A stretch of DNA of 64,000 bases from G025836975 sp048751585 (GTDB lineage Bacteria > Pseudomonadota > Gammaproteobacteria > Burkholderiales > Burkholderiaceae_B), in NCBI RefSeq assembly GCF_048751585.1, contig NZ_JAZHOB010000002.1, positions 496,001 to 560,000 on the forward strand, written 5' to 3'. The translations under genes and the position numbers were made by a program. Position 1 is the first letter of the stretch; each line of letters opens with the position of its first letter. The notes under the pieces are model-generated. The model had not been told where the DNA came from and made no database searches. It worked only from the letters and a program-made list of their open reading frames with translations. Positions 33,802 through 42,761 of this stretch are shown in pieces.

Positions 33802-34344
33802 ATGAAGACGAAAGAACGCGACGAATTGCTTCAAGTGCTGAAGGCACGCTATGAAAAGAACATGCATCGCCACAAAGGTATCGCATGGGCCGATGTTCAG
33901 GCCCGGCTGGAAAACAATCCCGCCGCGCTGAAGTCGCTGCATGCGATGGAGGCAAGCGGCGGCGAGCCGGACGTAATCGGCAAGGACGAGAGCGGGCATG
34001 TAGTCATTTGCGATTGCTCTGCGGAAAGCCCGGCAAGCCGCCGAAGCGTCTGCTACGACCAAGAGGCCCTGGACTCGCGCAAGGAGAACAAGCCCAAAAG
34101 CAGCGCCATGGAGATGGCTGGCGAGATGGGCATAGACCTGTTGACGGAAGAGCAGTACCGCGATCTGCAGGCGCTTGACGTGTTCGATACGAAAACATCA
34201 AGCTGGATAGAGACCCCGCGCGATGTTCGCGGGCTCGGGGGAGCCCTTTTCTGCGATCGCCGTTATGGCAGGGTCTTCGTGTATCACAACGGCGCGCAGT
34301 CCTATTACGCGGCAAGGGGCTTCCGTGGCTTGCTCCGTGTCTAG
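33802..34344 (+). CDS. DUF4256 protein
   Basis: A 180-residue cytoplasmic protein of the DUF4256 family: KARYEKNMHRHKGIAWADVQ near the start, SGHVVICDCSAESPASRRS, LDSRKENKPKSSAMEMA and LGGALFCDRRYGRVFVYHNG are its conserved blocks. Function unknown. Its last four bases overlap the last four bases of the convergent SulP gene, so the two transcripts must overlap at their ends. Confidence 0.85.
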   Translation: MKTKERDELLQVLKARYEKNMHRHKGIAWADVQARLENNPAALKSLHAMEASGGEPDVIGKDESGHVVICDCSAESPASRRSVCYDQEALDSRKENKPKSSAMEMAGEMGIDLLTEEQYRDLQALDVFDTKTSSWIETPRDVRGLGGALFCDRRYGRVFVYHNGAQSYYAARGFRGLLRV

Positions 34345-35792
34345 GCATGAGCCGCAAATCGTCCAATGATGGTGGCGCTGGCTTCGTTTAATCCGGCGAC
34401 CTCCACCGACCTGCCTTCCCGCCTTAGCTTGAGTACCACCTTATCCAAGGCGCCCACAGCGGAAATGTCCCAGAAATGTGCGGCTGAAACGTCGAGCACA
34501 ACCTTGTCCACCGCCTCTTTGAAGTCGATGGCTTCGGAAAAGCGCTCGGTGGAAGCAAAAAACACCTGGCCCGAGTAAGCATACGTGCGTGTCCTTCCAT
34601 CTTGGGACAGTTCCGATTTGACCGTGAGCAGCCGCTTCACCTTGCCCGCAAAGAACAAGCCGCTAAGGATTACACCCGTCAATACGCCTTGTGCCAGGTC
34701 GTGGGTCCAGACCACAACGGCAACGGTCGCAATCATCACCACGGACGATTGCCAGGGGTGTGAGCGTAAATTTCGAATTGAGCTCCAGCTGAACGTACCG
34801 ATCGACACCATGATCATGACGGCGACCAGCGCCGGCATTGGAATCTGTGCGACCAGAGGACCGAGCGCCACGATCAGGAAAAGGAGGAAAGCGCCGGCGA
34901 CGAAGGTGGACAGGCGCGTGGATCCCCCCGACTTCACGTTGATCACGGATTGGCCGATCATGGCGCAGCCGCCCATTCCGCCAAAGAATCCCGTCACAAA
35001 ATTGGCGATGCCCTGGCCTTTGCATTCCCGCCGCTTGTCGCTGGGCGTGTCGGTCAGATCGTCAACGATCTGTGCCGTCATCATGGACTCTAGCAATCCC
35101 ACGGCGGCCATCGTCAGCGAATAGGGAAGGATGATGCGCAGGGTTTCCAGGCTGAAAGGAACATTGGGAATCAGGAATGCAGGCAGCGACGAAGGCAGCT
35201 TCCCCATGTCTCCAACGGTGTTGACAGACAAGCCGCCATAGATCGACACCATTGTCAGCGCGACGATCGCAATCAGGGGCGAAGGAACAGCTTTTGTCAG
35301 GCGAGGAAACAGATAAATGATGGCCAAGCCGGCGGCAACCATGGCGTACGTCACCCAGGTCACATTAATGAGCTGCGGCAATTGCGCCAGGAAGATCAGG
35401 ATCGCCAGCGCATTCACGAAACCGGTGACGACCGACCGCGAGACATATTGCATCAGCAGATCAAGGCGAAGAAAGCCGGCCGCCACCTGAAGGATTCCCA
35501 TAAGAATGGTGGCGGCGAAAAGATAATCCACCCCATGGTCCTTGACCAGGGGTACGACCACGACCGCAACGGCGGCGGTTGCGGCCGAGATCATGCCGGG
35601 CCTGCCGCCGACCAGCGCGATGATGACCGCGATGGAAAAGGAGGCATAAAGGCCCACGCGGGGGTCAACGCCCGCAATGATGGAAAAGCCGATGGCTTCC
35701 GGGATAAGGGCGAGGGCGACAACGATGCCCGCAAGAATATCGGCGCGGGGACTGGCCGTCCATTCGCGGCGGAAGGTGGAAAGAAAAGACAT
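34341..35792 (-). CDS. SulP-family anion permease with STAS domain
   Basis: A 483-residue inner-membrane transporter. The N-terminal part carries about 10-12 hydrophobic spans; ALALIPEAIGFSIIAGVDP and the GGMGGCAMIGQSVINVKSGG segment (amphipathic anion site) mark the SulP family. The C-terminal 100 residues (GQVFFASTERFSEAIDF, VVLDVSAAHFWDISAV) form a STAS domain. Short members of this group transport sulfate, bicarbonate or dicarboxylates. I chose the ATG at 35792 before FLSTFRREW; the frame opens at 35915 but the extra residues are not membrane-protein-like. No strong ribosome site at either. Confidence 0.9.
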   Translation of the reverse strand: MSFLSTFRREWTASPRADILAGIVVALALIPEAIGFSIIAGVDPRVGLYASFSIAVIIALVGGRPGMISAATAAVAVVVVPLVKDHGVDYLFAATILMGILQVAAGFLRLDLLMQYVSRSVVTGFVNALAILIFLAQLPQLINVTWVTYAMVAAGLAIIYLFPRLTKAVPSPLIAIVALTMVSIYGGLSVNTVGDMGKLPSSLPAFLIPNVPFSLETLRIILPYSLTMAAVGLLESMMTAQIVDDLTDTPSDKRRECKGQGIANFVTGFFGGMGGCAMIGQSVINVKSGGSTRLSTFVAGAFLLFLIVALGPLVAQIPMPALVAVMIMVSIGTFSWSSIRNLRSHPWQSSVVMIATVAVVVWTHDLAQGVLTGVILSGLFFAGKVKRLLTVKSELSQDGRTRTYAYSGQVFFASTERFSEAIDFKEAVDKVVLDVSAAHFWDISAVGALDKVVLKLRREGRSVEVAGLNEASATIIGRFAAHA

Positions 35793-35913
35793 GGGTTGGG
35801 CTAAGCTGAAATTAGCAAGCGAGGCGATCGCCCGAGGGTGTTGGCCGTTGGCAGCCTTGGGGCGAGCCGTTATTCGCTTGAAGTTGTCCGAGGGATAGGC
35901 GCCCGGCCGAGCC

Positions 35914-35930
35914 ACCCGGCGTAGCCGGGT
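35914..35930. repeat. Short hairpin upstream of the SulP gene
   Basis: A perfect 7-base inverted repeat (ACCCGGC / GCCGGGT) with loop GTA. It lies between the end of the small membrane protein gene and the SulP start, both on the minus strand. It has no U-run on the minus strand, so its role is unclear. Confidence 0.4.
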
Positions 35931-36058
35931 CCACTTAAATCGCTATCGCAGCGACGCGGCATCCATTGCAGGGCCGCGATGCCGGATTGTACATGGACCG
36001 GTGAAATCGAACAGAGGGGCGGCCGGCTCGGCAGCGCCAAGCATCCGCAAAGGAACGA

Positions 36059-36532
36059 CTACTTCCGCCGCCGATAGACCAGGGCAATGCGGGCAAAGGC
36101 GATCTGCAATTCCTTGGTTCCGGCCTGGAACACCACTGGCCGCCCTCGCGTCGTGAAGCAGACCAATCGCTTGGACGCCACCAGCGGAATGAACTTCGCG
36201 AATTGGATATCTTCCCAGGCGACCTCGCGCCGCCCAAGCCAGGACTGGCGGATGCCCGATTCCGTGATGCTGGTTTCTGAAACCAGCATATAGCGGGCCA
36301 ATACCACCAGGCCTATGAAGCACACGATGATGCTTCCCGCCACCAGCGGGCTGATGTTCTGGCCGACCGGGCTGGCGGCGGTGCGTGCGATCTGGATGCC
36401 GATGAACACCAGCACCGCGCAGGCGAATACTTTTATCCATTTGGGCCATGCCACGCCTTTCAGTGGCAGGGGGCCGATCTCTTGCAGCAACTGCGCGTGT
36501 TCATCCGGGCTGGGTTTTTGGTGTGCAAACAT
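36059..36532 (-). CDS. Small membrane protein with two spans and a C-terminal beta domain
   Basis: A 157-residue protein I cannot name. After a polar N-terminus (PSPDEHAQLLQEIGPLP) come two hydrophobic segments (about residues 35-52 and 65-82), then a soluble part with SETSITESGIRQSWLGRREV and FTTRGRPVVFQAGT that looks like a bacterial PH-like (YcxB/bPH2) beta domain. Starts at the ATG of MFAHQKPS, 5 bases after the HMG-CoA lyase-like gene stop, so the two are in one operon. Confidence 0.75.
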   Translation of the reverse strand: MFAHQKPSPDEHAQLLQEIGPLPLKGVAWPKWIKVFACAVLVFIGIQIARTAASPVGQNISPLVAGSIIVCFIGLVVLARYMLVSETSITESGIRQSWLGRREVAWEDIQFAKFIPLVASKRLVCFTTRGRPVVFQAGTKELQIAFARIALVYRRRK

Positions 36533-36537
36533 GCTCT

Positions 36538-37446
36538 TCAGGCCGCCTTGCGCGCTGCCATGGCATTGCCCGCCCGGCTGGAGGACTTGTGCCCGATATG
36601 GTGCGAAATCCACTGGCCGATGTCCACGACCGCGTCCAGGTCGACGCCGGTTTCTATACCGAGCCCGCGCATCATGTACAGGACATCCTCGGTGGCCACG
36701 TTGCCGGTTGCGCCCTTGGCGTAGGGGCAGCCGCCTATGCCGGCCACCGACGTATGGAATATGGAAATGCCGGCTTCCATGGCCGCCAGGATATTGGCCA
36801 GGGACTGGCCGTAAGTATCGTGGAAGTGGCCTGATACCCGCGATGGATCGACGATTTCGGTGACGGCGCGCATGACCCGGCCGACTTGTACCGCTGTGCC
36901 GACGCCTATCGTGTCGGCGATGTCGATTTCATCGCAGCCCAGGGCCAGCATGCGCTGGGCGACATCCACGACCGATTCGATGGGAGTTTCGCCTTGGTAG
37001 GGGCAGCCCAGCGCACAGCTGATGCTGCCGCGCAGGCGCAGGCCGGCGGCCTTGGCCGCCTGGGCCACAGGCTCGAACCGCGCGATGGATTCGGCGATCG
37101 AGCAATTGATGTTGCGCTGGGAGAAGGCCTCGCTGGCCGCGCCGAAAATCACGGCTTCGTCCACGCCGGCGGCCAGTGCCGCTTCGAAGCCGCGCAGGTT
37201 CGGCGTGAGGGCCGAATAGATGGTGCCCGGCCTGCGCTGTATGCCCGCCATGACTTCCGCGCCGTCGGCCATTTGCGGCACCCACTTGGGCGAAACGAAA
37301 GAGGCTGCTTCGATGTTCTGGAAGCCTGCCGCCGAGAGGCGGTCGATCAGTTCGATCTTGCCTGTGGTTGCGACGAATTCCTTTTCGTTCTGCAGGCCGT
37401 CGCGCGGAGAGACCTCGACGATCTTGACTTTAGCGGGCAAAGACAT
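36538..37446 (-). CDS. Hydroxymethylglutaryl-CoA lyase family protein
   Basis: A 302-residue TIM-barrel enzyme of the HMGL-like group: VEVSPRDGLQNE at residues 10-21 (catalytic Arg-Asp), SGHFHDTYGQSLAN (metal-binding His pair) and SVAGIGGCPYAKGATGN with the active-site cysteine. This set is diagnostic of 3-hydroxy-3-methylglutaryl-CoA lyase or close relatives, which cleave HMG-CoA to acetoacetate and acetyl-CoA in leucine breakdown. AAGGAA is 8 bases before the ATG at 37446. Its usual leucine-pathway partners are not next to it. Confidence 0.9.
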   Translation of the reverse strand: MSLPAKVKIVEVSPRDGLQNEKEFVATTGKIELIDRLSAAGFQNIEAASFVSPKWVPQMADGAEVMAGIQRRPGTIYSALTPNLRGFEAALAAGVDEAVIFGAASEAFSQRNINCSIAESIARFEPVAQAAKAAGLRLRGSISCALGCPYQGETPIESVVDVAQRMLALGCDEIDIADTIGVGTAVQVGRVMRAVTEIVDPSRVSGHFHDTYGQSLANILAAMEAGISIFHTSVAGIGGCPYAKGATGNVATEDVLYMMRGLGIETGVDLDAVVDIGQWISHHIGHKSSSRAGNAMAARKAA

Positions 37447-37526
37447 GGAAGTATTCCTTGTGTGATGGCGGGTTGTGGCGGGTGGCATGCTGGCCGCGGT
37501 CGATGGATTATCGTAAATATATACCG

Positions 37527-38669
37527 TTAACGGCGTTGGTAGCGTCCGTCGCTCTGGCGAACGACGGTATCCGACAGCTCCAGTTGCAGGAGGCGGCCGT
37601 TCAGCGAAGGCAGGTCCAGGCCGGTGCGTTGCTGCAGGGTATCCAGGTGGACGGGATCATGGCCCAGTGCGTCCAGGACACGTTGGTCATCGGCGTCGGT
37701 CGCCGGCATTGCGGCGCGGGTGGCTTGTTCCGCGGCACCGCTGTCGGGATTGGCCTCTTGCGGGACTGCGGGCCGCCCCAGTTCATCGTGGATGTCTTCC
37801 GCCGATTCCACCAGCTTCGCGCCCTGGCGTATCAGGGCATGGCAGCCCCGCGACAGGGGCGAATGTATGGATCCCGGAATGGCGAAGACTTCGCGTCCCA
37901 TTTCGGACGCCAGCCGGGCGGTAATCAGCGAACCGCTTTGCTTTGCCGCCTCGACCACCAGCACGCCGCGCGACATGCCGGCCACCAGCCGGTTCCGCTT
38001 TGGGAATTGATAGGGCAGCGCGCGCGTGCCCAGAGGGAACTCGGATACCAGCGCGCCGGCGGCTGCGATCCGGTGCGCCAGATCGCGGTTGGCGGCCGGA
38101 TACACGATATCGATGCCGGTGCCCAGCACGGCCACCGTGCCGCCGGCGGCGGAGCCGGCCAACAGGGCGCCTTCATGGGCGGCGGTGTCTATGCCTTGAG
38201 CAAGGCCGCTGGCTATGCACCAGCCTTGCCGGGCGAGGTGGCGGGCAAACGCCCGGGCGTTGTCCATGCCGCCGGCGCTGGCGCTGCGTGCGCCGACGAT
38301 GGAGATGGCCGGGCGGGCCAGGAAGTCGGGATTGCCGTTGACATACAGCAGCAGCGGGGGATCGTGAATGTCCAGCAGCGCTTGCGGGTAGGCGGGATCG
38401 GCCAGCGTCAGCAAATGGTGGCGGGGCTGCTCCAGCCAGGCCACCGTCCGGTCGATGACCGCTTGCACTTCTTCATCGGGCTGGCGCCCCAGCTGTTGCG
38501 CCAGTTCCATGGGCAGAAGCTTGCCCAGGCTGCCGGCGGACAGGCCATAGATTTGTTGAGGCAGCCCGATGGCGGCCAACAGATTGCGGGCCTGGGCGGG
38601 ACCCAGGCCCGGTTCGAGCGACAGGCGCAGCCAGGCGCGGAGTTCTTCAGAAGGCAAAATGACGGGCAT
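37527..38669 (-). CDS. dprA: DNA-processing protein DprA
   Basis: A 380-residue DprA/Smf protein that loads RecA on incoming single-stranded DNA during transformation. An N-terminal helical part (about 1-90) is followed by the Rossmann-like core with SIVGARSASAGG, GWCIASGLAQGIDTAAHEGAL and QFPKRNRLVAGMSRGVLVVEA, and a C-terminal winged-helix DML1-like region (RVLDALGHDPVHLDTL). The ATG at 38669 gives the normal length; the frame upstream is not family-like. It is divergent from def, as in many Proteobacteria. Confidence 0.96.
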   Translation of the reverse strand: MPVILPSEELRAWLRLSLEPGLGPAQARNLLAAIGLPQQIYGLSAGSLGKLLPMELAQQLGRQPDEEVQAVIDRTVAWLEQPRHHLLTLADPAYPQALLDIHDPPLLLYVNGNPDFLARPAISIVGARSASAGGMDNARAFARHLARQGWCIASGLAQGIDTAAHEGALLAGSAAGGTVAVLGTGIDIVYPAANRDLAHRIAAAGALVSEFPLGTRALPYQFPKRNRLVAGMSRGVLVVEAAKQSGSLITARLASEMGREVFAIPGSIHSPLSRGCHALIRQGAKLVESAEDIHDELGRPAVPQEANPDSGAAEQATRAAMPATDADDQRVLDALGHDPVHLDTLQQRTGLDLPSLNGRLLQLELSDTVVRQSDGRYQRR

Positions 38670-38794
38670 AGGGCTAGTGTGGCACAGGACAGGGGCGCTG
38701 CGGCCCTGGCAGGACGAACTTTGCGCGCTGAAAAGGGTCAAAAATAGTAGTTTGATTTATCATAGAAGCTTACACGCATTCCCGGACCCGTTTT

Positions 38795-39307
38795 ATGGCT
38801 TTACTTCCTATTCTTCGATATCCCGACCCGCGCTTGCACAAGGTTGCCCAGCCGGTTCAGGCGGTCGACGACCGCATTCGCCAGTTGGTGCGCGACATGG
38901 CCGAAACCATGTACGCCGCTCCGGGTGTCGGGCTGGCGGCGACCCAGGTCGACGTCCATGAACGGGTGGTCGTTATCGATGTGTCCGAAGACGGCGACGA
39001 TCTGCACGTGCTGATCAATCCCGAGATCATCTGGAAAAGCGAAGAAACCCAGGTCTACGAAGAGGGCTGCCTGTCGGTGCCCGGCGTATACGACGAGGTC
39101 CAGCGTTCGGCGCGCATACGTGTGCGCGCCCTGGACCTGCAAGGAAAAAGCTACGAATTCGACGCCGATGGCCTGCTGGCGGTCTGCGTTCAGCATGAGC
39201 TGGACCATTTGCTGGGCAAGGTTTTTGTCGAATACCTATCCGTCCTGAAGCAAAACCGCATCAAGACGCGCCTGCGCAAGCAAGAGCGCGAGGCGCTTCG
39301 GGCATAG
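38795..39307 (+). CDS. def: Peptide deformylase
   Basis: A 170-residue deformylase that removes the formyl group from new proteins. All three signature motifs are present: GVGLAATQ, EEGCLSVPG (metal Cys) and HELDHLLGK (metal His pair and catalytic Glu). Length fits type 1B enzymes of Gram-negatives. It stands 78 bases before fmt, the usual functional pair, and divergent from dprA. Confidence 0.98.
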   Translation: MALLPILRYPDPRLHKVAQPVQAVDDRIRQLVRDMAETMYAAPGVGLAATQVDVHERVVVIDVSEDGDDLHVLINPEIIWKSEETQVYEEGCLSVPGVYDEVQRSARIRVRALDLQGKSYEFDADGLLAVCVQHELDHLLGKVFVEYLSVLKQNRIKTRLRKQEREALRA

Positions 39308-39385
39308 GTCTTGTAGCCAACGGGCCTTGGCTTTTCGCCACTTGGTATCATGGCCGATTCACTTTCTTGAATCGGCTTTTTATTT

Positions 39386-40339
39386 ATGCGTATAGTTTTT
39401 GCAGGCACACCCGAATTCGCCCGTTTGGCTATCGACGCCCTTATCGCCGCCGGCCATCAGGTGCCTTTGGTGCTGACTCAGCCCGACCGTCCTGCGGGCA
39501 GGGGGCTGAAACTTACGCCCAGCCCCGTGAAGCAGGCCGCGCAGGAGGCAGGAATTCCTGTTTGCCAGCCGCGCAGCCTGCGCCTTGAAGGCAAGTATCC
39601 CGAAGATGCTTCGGCCGCCCGGCAGGCTTTGCTGGACGCCGCTCCCGACCTGATGGTGGTGGCCGCCTATGGCCTGATACTGCCTGAATGGGTCTTGTCC
39701 CTGCCCGCATACGGCTGCTTCAACATACACGCCAGCCTGCTGCCCCGCTGGCGCGGCGCGGCGCCCATCCAGCGCGCCCTCCAGGCGGGCGATGAGCAAA
39801 CCGGCGTCACCATCATGATGATGGATCAGGGACTGGACACCGGCGCCATGCTGCTGACGCGCGCCATACCCATAACATCCGGGCATACCGCCGCCAGCCT
39901 GCACGATGAGCTGGCTCAAGTCGGTGCGCAAGCGATCGTCCAGGCAATCGACGAACTGCGGCAGGGAACGCTGGTGGCCCGCCCGCAGCCCGACCAGGGG
40001 GTGACGTATGCGGCCAAGCTGGAAAAGTCCGAAGCGCCGCTGGACTTTACGCTGCCGGCCGATGTGCTGGCCCGCCGTGTCCGCGCCTTCAACCCGGTTC
40101 CGGGCTCAACGCTGCATTTGCCCGGTTTAGCTGAGCCGGTCAAGGTGTGGGATGCGGCGAGTTTGCCCGGCGATGCTTCCGTGAGTGAGGGCCGCCAGCC
40201 CGGAGATGTGCTGCGGACCGGCCCCGAAGGTATCGACATCCTTGCCGCCGATGGGATCCTGCGCTTGCTGGAGCTGCAGAAAGCCGGCGGCAAGCGACAG
40301 TCGGCGGCCTCTTTCCTGCTGGGCTGGCATCCTCATTAG
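39386..40339 (+). CDS. fmt: Methionyl-tRNA formyltransferase
   Basis: A 317-residue enzyme that formylates initiator Met-tRNA. RIVFAGTPEFARLAIDAL at the start, NIHASLLPRWRGAAPIQRA (Asn-His-Asp formyl-transfer region with 10-formyl-THF site) and MDQGLDTGAML are the family blocks, followed by the C-terminal tRNA-binding barrel. It follows def, as expected. The next gene starts close behind. Confidence 0.98.
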   Translation: MRIVFAGTPEFARLAIDALIAAGHQVPLVLTQPDRPAGRGLKLTPSPVKQAAQEAGIPVCQPRSLRLEGKYPEDASAARQALLDAAPDLMVVAAYGLILPEWVLSLPAYGCFNIHASLLPRWRGAAPIQRALQAGDEQTGVTIMMMDQGLDTGAMLLTRAIPITSGHTAASLHDELAQVGAQAIVQAIDELRQGTLVARPQPDQGVTYAAKLEKSEAPLDFTLPADVLARRVRAFNPVPGSTLHLPGLAEPVKVWDAASLPGDASVSEGRQPGDVLRTGPEGIDILAADGILRLLELQKAGGKRQSAASFLLGWHPH

Positions 40340-40365
40340 TGTCAGCGGACATCAAGGATACGACT

Positions 40366-40992
40366 ATGAATCACCCGCCCGACGATCTCAAGGGTATATC
40401 CGCCGCGACCTTGGATTATTACCGGCAAAATGCGCAAGGCTTTCGGGCGGGGACGCGGGATCATGATGTCAGCCAGAACATAGCGGCACTGTTGCGCCAT
40501 ATACAGGGGGCGCCGCCCTATCGGATTCTGGATTTCGGTTGCGGGCCGGGCCGCGACCTCAGGACCTTTGCGGACCTGGGGCACAAGCCGATAGGGCTTG
40601 ATGGTACCGAGGCATTCGTATCCATGGCCCAAGCCGAATCCGGTTGCGAAGTATGGCTGCAGGATTTCCTTGACCTGGATTTGCCGGACGGCCATTTCGA
40701 TGGCGTATTTGCCAATGCGTCGCTGTTCCATGTGCCGGGCGCGGCACTGCCCAGGGTGCTCAGGCAACTGCATGCCGCACTGAAGCCATCGGGCGTTTTG
40801 TTCAGCTCCAACCCGCGTGGCGGAAACCAGGAGGGCTGGAGCGGCGGCCGTTATGGCGTCTACCACGATCTGGCCTCATGGAGCCGGGTGATGACCGAAG
40901 CCGGCTTCACCGAGATCGAGCATTACTATCGGCCCCAGGGCCTGCCGCGCGAGCAGCAGCCCTGGCTGGCCAGCGTCTGGCGCAAAGCCTAG
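40366..40992 (+). CDS. Class I SAM-dependent methyltransferase
   Basis: A 208-residue methyltransferase. The SAM motif ILDFGCGPGRDLRTFADLG lies at about 50-68, followed by the acidic second motif PIGLDGTEAF and FDGVFANASLFHVP. Substrate cannot be told. ATG at 40366 has AAGGA about 8 bases upstream; a GTG at 40339 overlapping the fmt stop is possible and would add 9 residues. Downstream genes belong to the separate TRAP unit with its own promoter. Confidence 0.88.
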   Translation: MNHPPDDLKGISAATLDYYRQNAQGFRAGTRDHDVSQNIAALLRHIQGAPPYRILDFGCGPGRDLRTFADLGHKPIGLDGTEAFVSMAQAESGCEVWLQDFLDLDLPDGHFDGVFANASLFHVPGAALPRVLRQLHAALKPSGVLFSSNPRGGNQEGWSGGRYGVYHDLASWSRVMTEAGFTEIEHYYRPQGLPREQQPWLASVWRKA

Positions 40993-41136
40993 CGTTTTCT
41001 ACCGCGGTCCTGCTTGCCGTTCCCGCTTCGGGTCTGCCGGCCTTTTCCTCACCACGCTTACGTCTGTTTCTGGCCTTCCGGCCTGAAGCGGGGCGTTTGC
41101 CGTCTTTCTGGGGTAAACCCTAGTGCATATCTTAAA

Positions 41137-41153
41137 TATATCACAGATATAAT
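41137..41153 (+). promoter_or_regulatory. Operator-promoter overlap upstream of the TRAP operon
   Basis: A perfect inverted repeat TATATC-ACA-GATATA (41137-41151) overlaps a perfect -10 box TATAAT (41148-41153), 42 bases before the DctP start. No good -35 box is seen about 17 bases upstream, so the promoter may need an activator, or the repeat may be the site of a repressor. Candidate regulators are the LacI (47795) and GntR (51355) genes. Confidence 0.55.
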
Positions 41154-41195
41154 CAAGCCAGAACGCAAACCATAACCAAGAATTGGAGACACACC

Positions 41196-42233
41196 ATGAA
41201 CATAAATCGTCGCTCAGTACTGAAGGCAGCATCCGCCGTCGCGGCCACGTCGGTCTTTGGGGCGCCATCTTTGGCGCTGGCTCAGAAGACCACCAAGTGG
41301 AAGGTGCAAACGCTGTGGGGCGCCGGGGAGGACACCTATGGAATGTTTCAGGCCTTCTGCGACAACGTAAAGAAGAACACCGGCGGCCGCCTGGAAATCA
41401 CACCTTTCTCGGCGGGCGCCATCGTCGGCACGTTCGAAACCCTGGATGCGGTGGGCCAAAACGTAATTCAGGGGCATTCGACCTATCCGGGCTATTTCGC
41501 CGGCAAAGAGCCGGCGCTTGCCGTGATAGGCGATTTTGCGTTCGGCTATACCGAGCCCATGCAGCAGAATGCCTGGCTGAATGAAAAGGGCGGCATGGAC
41601 ATGATCCGCGCCGCCTACGACAAGTTCAATGCCTACACCGTGGGATGCACGTGGTGGGGCGTGGAGTCGTTGACCTGCAAGGTGCCGGTCCGCGGTCCCG
41701 ACGACTTCAAGGGACTGAAGCATCGCGGCGCCCAAGGCCTGGCGGCGGAAACCATTGCGAAGATGGGCGCTTCCATCGTTGTCATCCCAGGCGGGGAAGC
41801 CTATTCGGCGCTGGAAAAAGGCGTCGTGGATACGGTCGACTGGTCCACCTTGTCGGTCAACAACAAGATCGGCTTCTTCGAGATCGCCAAATTCGCGACC
41901 TATCCGGGCTTTCATTCCATGCCCATCCAGGATTTCACCGTCAACAAAGCGGCCTGGAAAGCATTGCCGGACGACGTCAAGGCCATCGTTGAACAGACTT
42001 GGAAAGAGTTCTCGGCCTATCAGGTCAAGAAGATCGCCGAGAACGATCTTGTGGTGGCTGAAGAGGTAAAGAAGAAAGGCGTGGAGCTGATCGCCTGGAG
42101 CGATGCGGATCGCTTGCGCGGCCGTGAGCTGGCGCATGAAGTCTGGAGCGAATGGGCGAAGAAAAGCCCGCTGGCCAAACAGGCGGTGGAATCCCAGCAA
42201 GCCTATCTGCGTGAAATCAAACTCCTGGCCTGA
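41196..42233 (+). CDS. TRAP transporter substrate-binding protein (DctP family)
   Basis: A 345-residue periplasmic receptor. The N-terminus NRRSVLKAASAVAATSV carries a twin-arginine pattern (RRSVLK) before a hydrophobic stretch and ALA cleavage site, so export by Tat is likely. The mature part is a DctP-family fold (KVQTLWGAGEDTYGMFQAF, VRGPDDFKGLKHRG, VVIPGGEAYSALEKGVVD with the Arg that clamps the ligand carboxylate in GLKHRG). GGAG precedes the ATG. It is the first gene of 41196-47787. TRAP receptors bind organic acids. Confidence 0.93.
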   Translation: MNINRRSVLKAASAVAATSVFGAPSLALAQKTTKWKVQTLWGAGEDTYGMFQAFCDNVKKNTGGRLEITPFSAGAIVGTFETLDAVGQNVIQGHSTYPGYFAGKEPALAVIGDFAFGYTEPMQQNAWLNEKGGMDMIRAAYDKFNAYTVGCTWWGVESLTCKVPVRGPDDFKGLKHRGAQGLAAETIAKMGASIVVIPGGEAYSALEKGVVDTVDWSTLSVNNKIGFFEIAKFATYPGFHSMPIQDFTVNKAAWKALPDDVKAIVEQTWKEFSAYQVKKIAENDLVVAEEVKKKGVELIAWSDADRLRGRELAHEVWSEWAKKSPLAKQAVESQQAYLREIKLLA

Positions 42234-42238
42234 TAACG

Positions 42239-42727
42239 ATGAACTTATTCATACACTTCATTGGACGTGTGAACGAGTGGGTTGGCCGCGTGGCCGGCCT
42301 GCTTATTCTGCTGGTGGTAGCCATCATAGTGCGTGAAGTGATAGCGCGCAGCGTGTTTCACTCGCCAGCCTTGTGGGCGGATGAATCCATGACCTACATC
42401 GCGGGTTTTGTGTACGTGCTGGGCGGCGGCTACGCCATGCTGCACCGCCGGCACGTGGCGGTGGACATGGTCTATGAGCGCTTCGGCCGGCGCGGCCGCC
42501 GCCTGTGCGACTTGCTGGCCTTCGCTCTGTTTACCGCCTACTGCTTCACGCTGATCTGGTATGGATGGAACATGGCGGTCAGCTCGTTCCTGCAAAACGA
42601 GACTTCGGGAACGCTCTGGAATCCGCCGATCTGGCCCGTCAAGTTCGCCATTCCCATCGCCGGCCTGCTGCTGTTCCTGCAAGGCGTGGCGAACCTGGCC
42701 GAGAACTTCAGATCCTCAAAAGCGTAA
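42239..42727 (+). CDS. TRAP transporter small membrane subunit (DctQ family)
   Basis: A 162-residue inner-membrane protein with four spans. LWADESMTYIAGFVYVLGGG followed by ALHR-like MLHRRHVAVDMVYERF is the DctQ signature. It starts 5 bases after the DctP stop. It forms the membrane complex with the DctM protein that follows. Confidence 0.92.
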   Translation: MNLFIHFIGRVNEWVGRVAGLLILLVVAIIVREVIARSVFHSPALWADESMTYIAGFVYVLGGGYAMLHRRHVAVDMVYERFGRRGRRLCDLLAFALFTAYCFTLIWYGWNMAVSSFLQNETSGTLWNPPIWPVKFAIPIAGLLLFLQGVANLAENFRSSKA

Positions 42728-42761
42728 GCGCATCCACACACTAATTTAGATAAGGCAGACC

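Noticed and set aside
35938..35965. CGCTATCGCAGCG as a second palindrome next to the hairpin at 35914
   Set aside because: The arms do not match beyond a few bases.
37458..38747. Open frame of 429 codons on the plus strand over dprA
   Set aside because: Antisense shadow with repetitive Gln/Gly/Arg composition; dprA motifs are on the minus strand.
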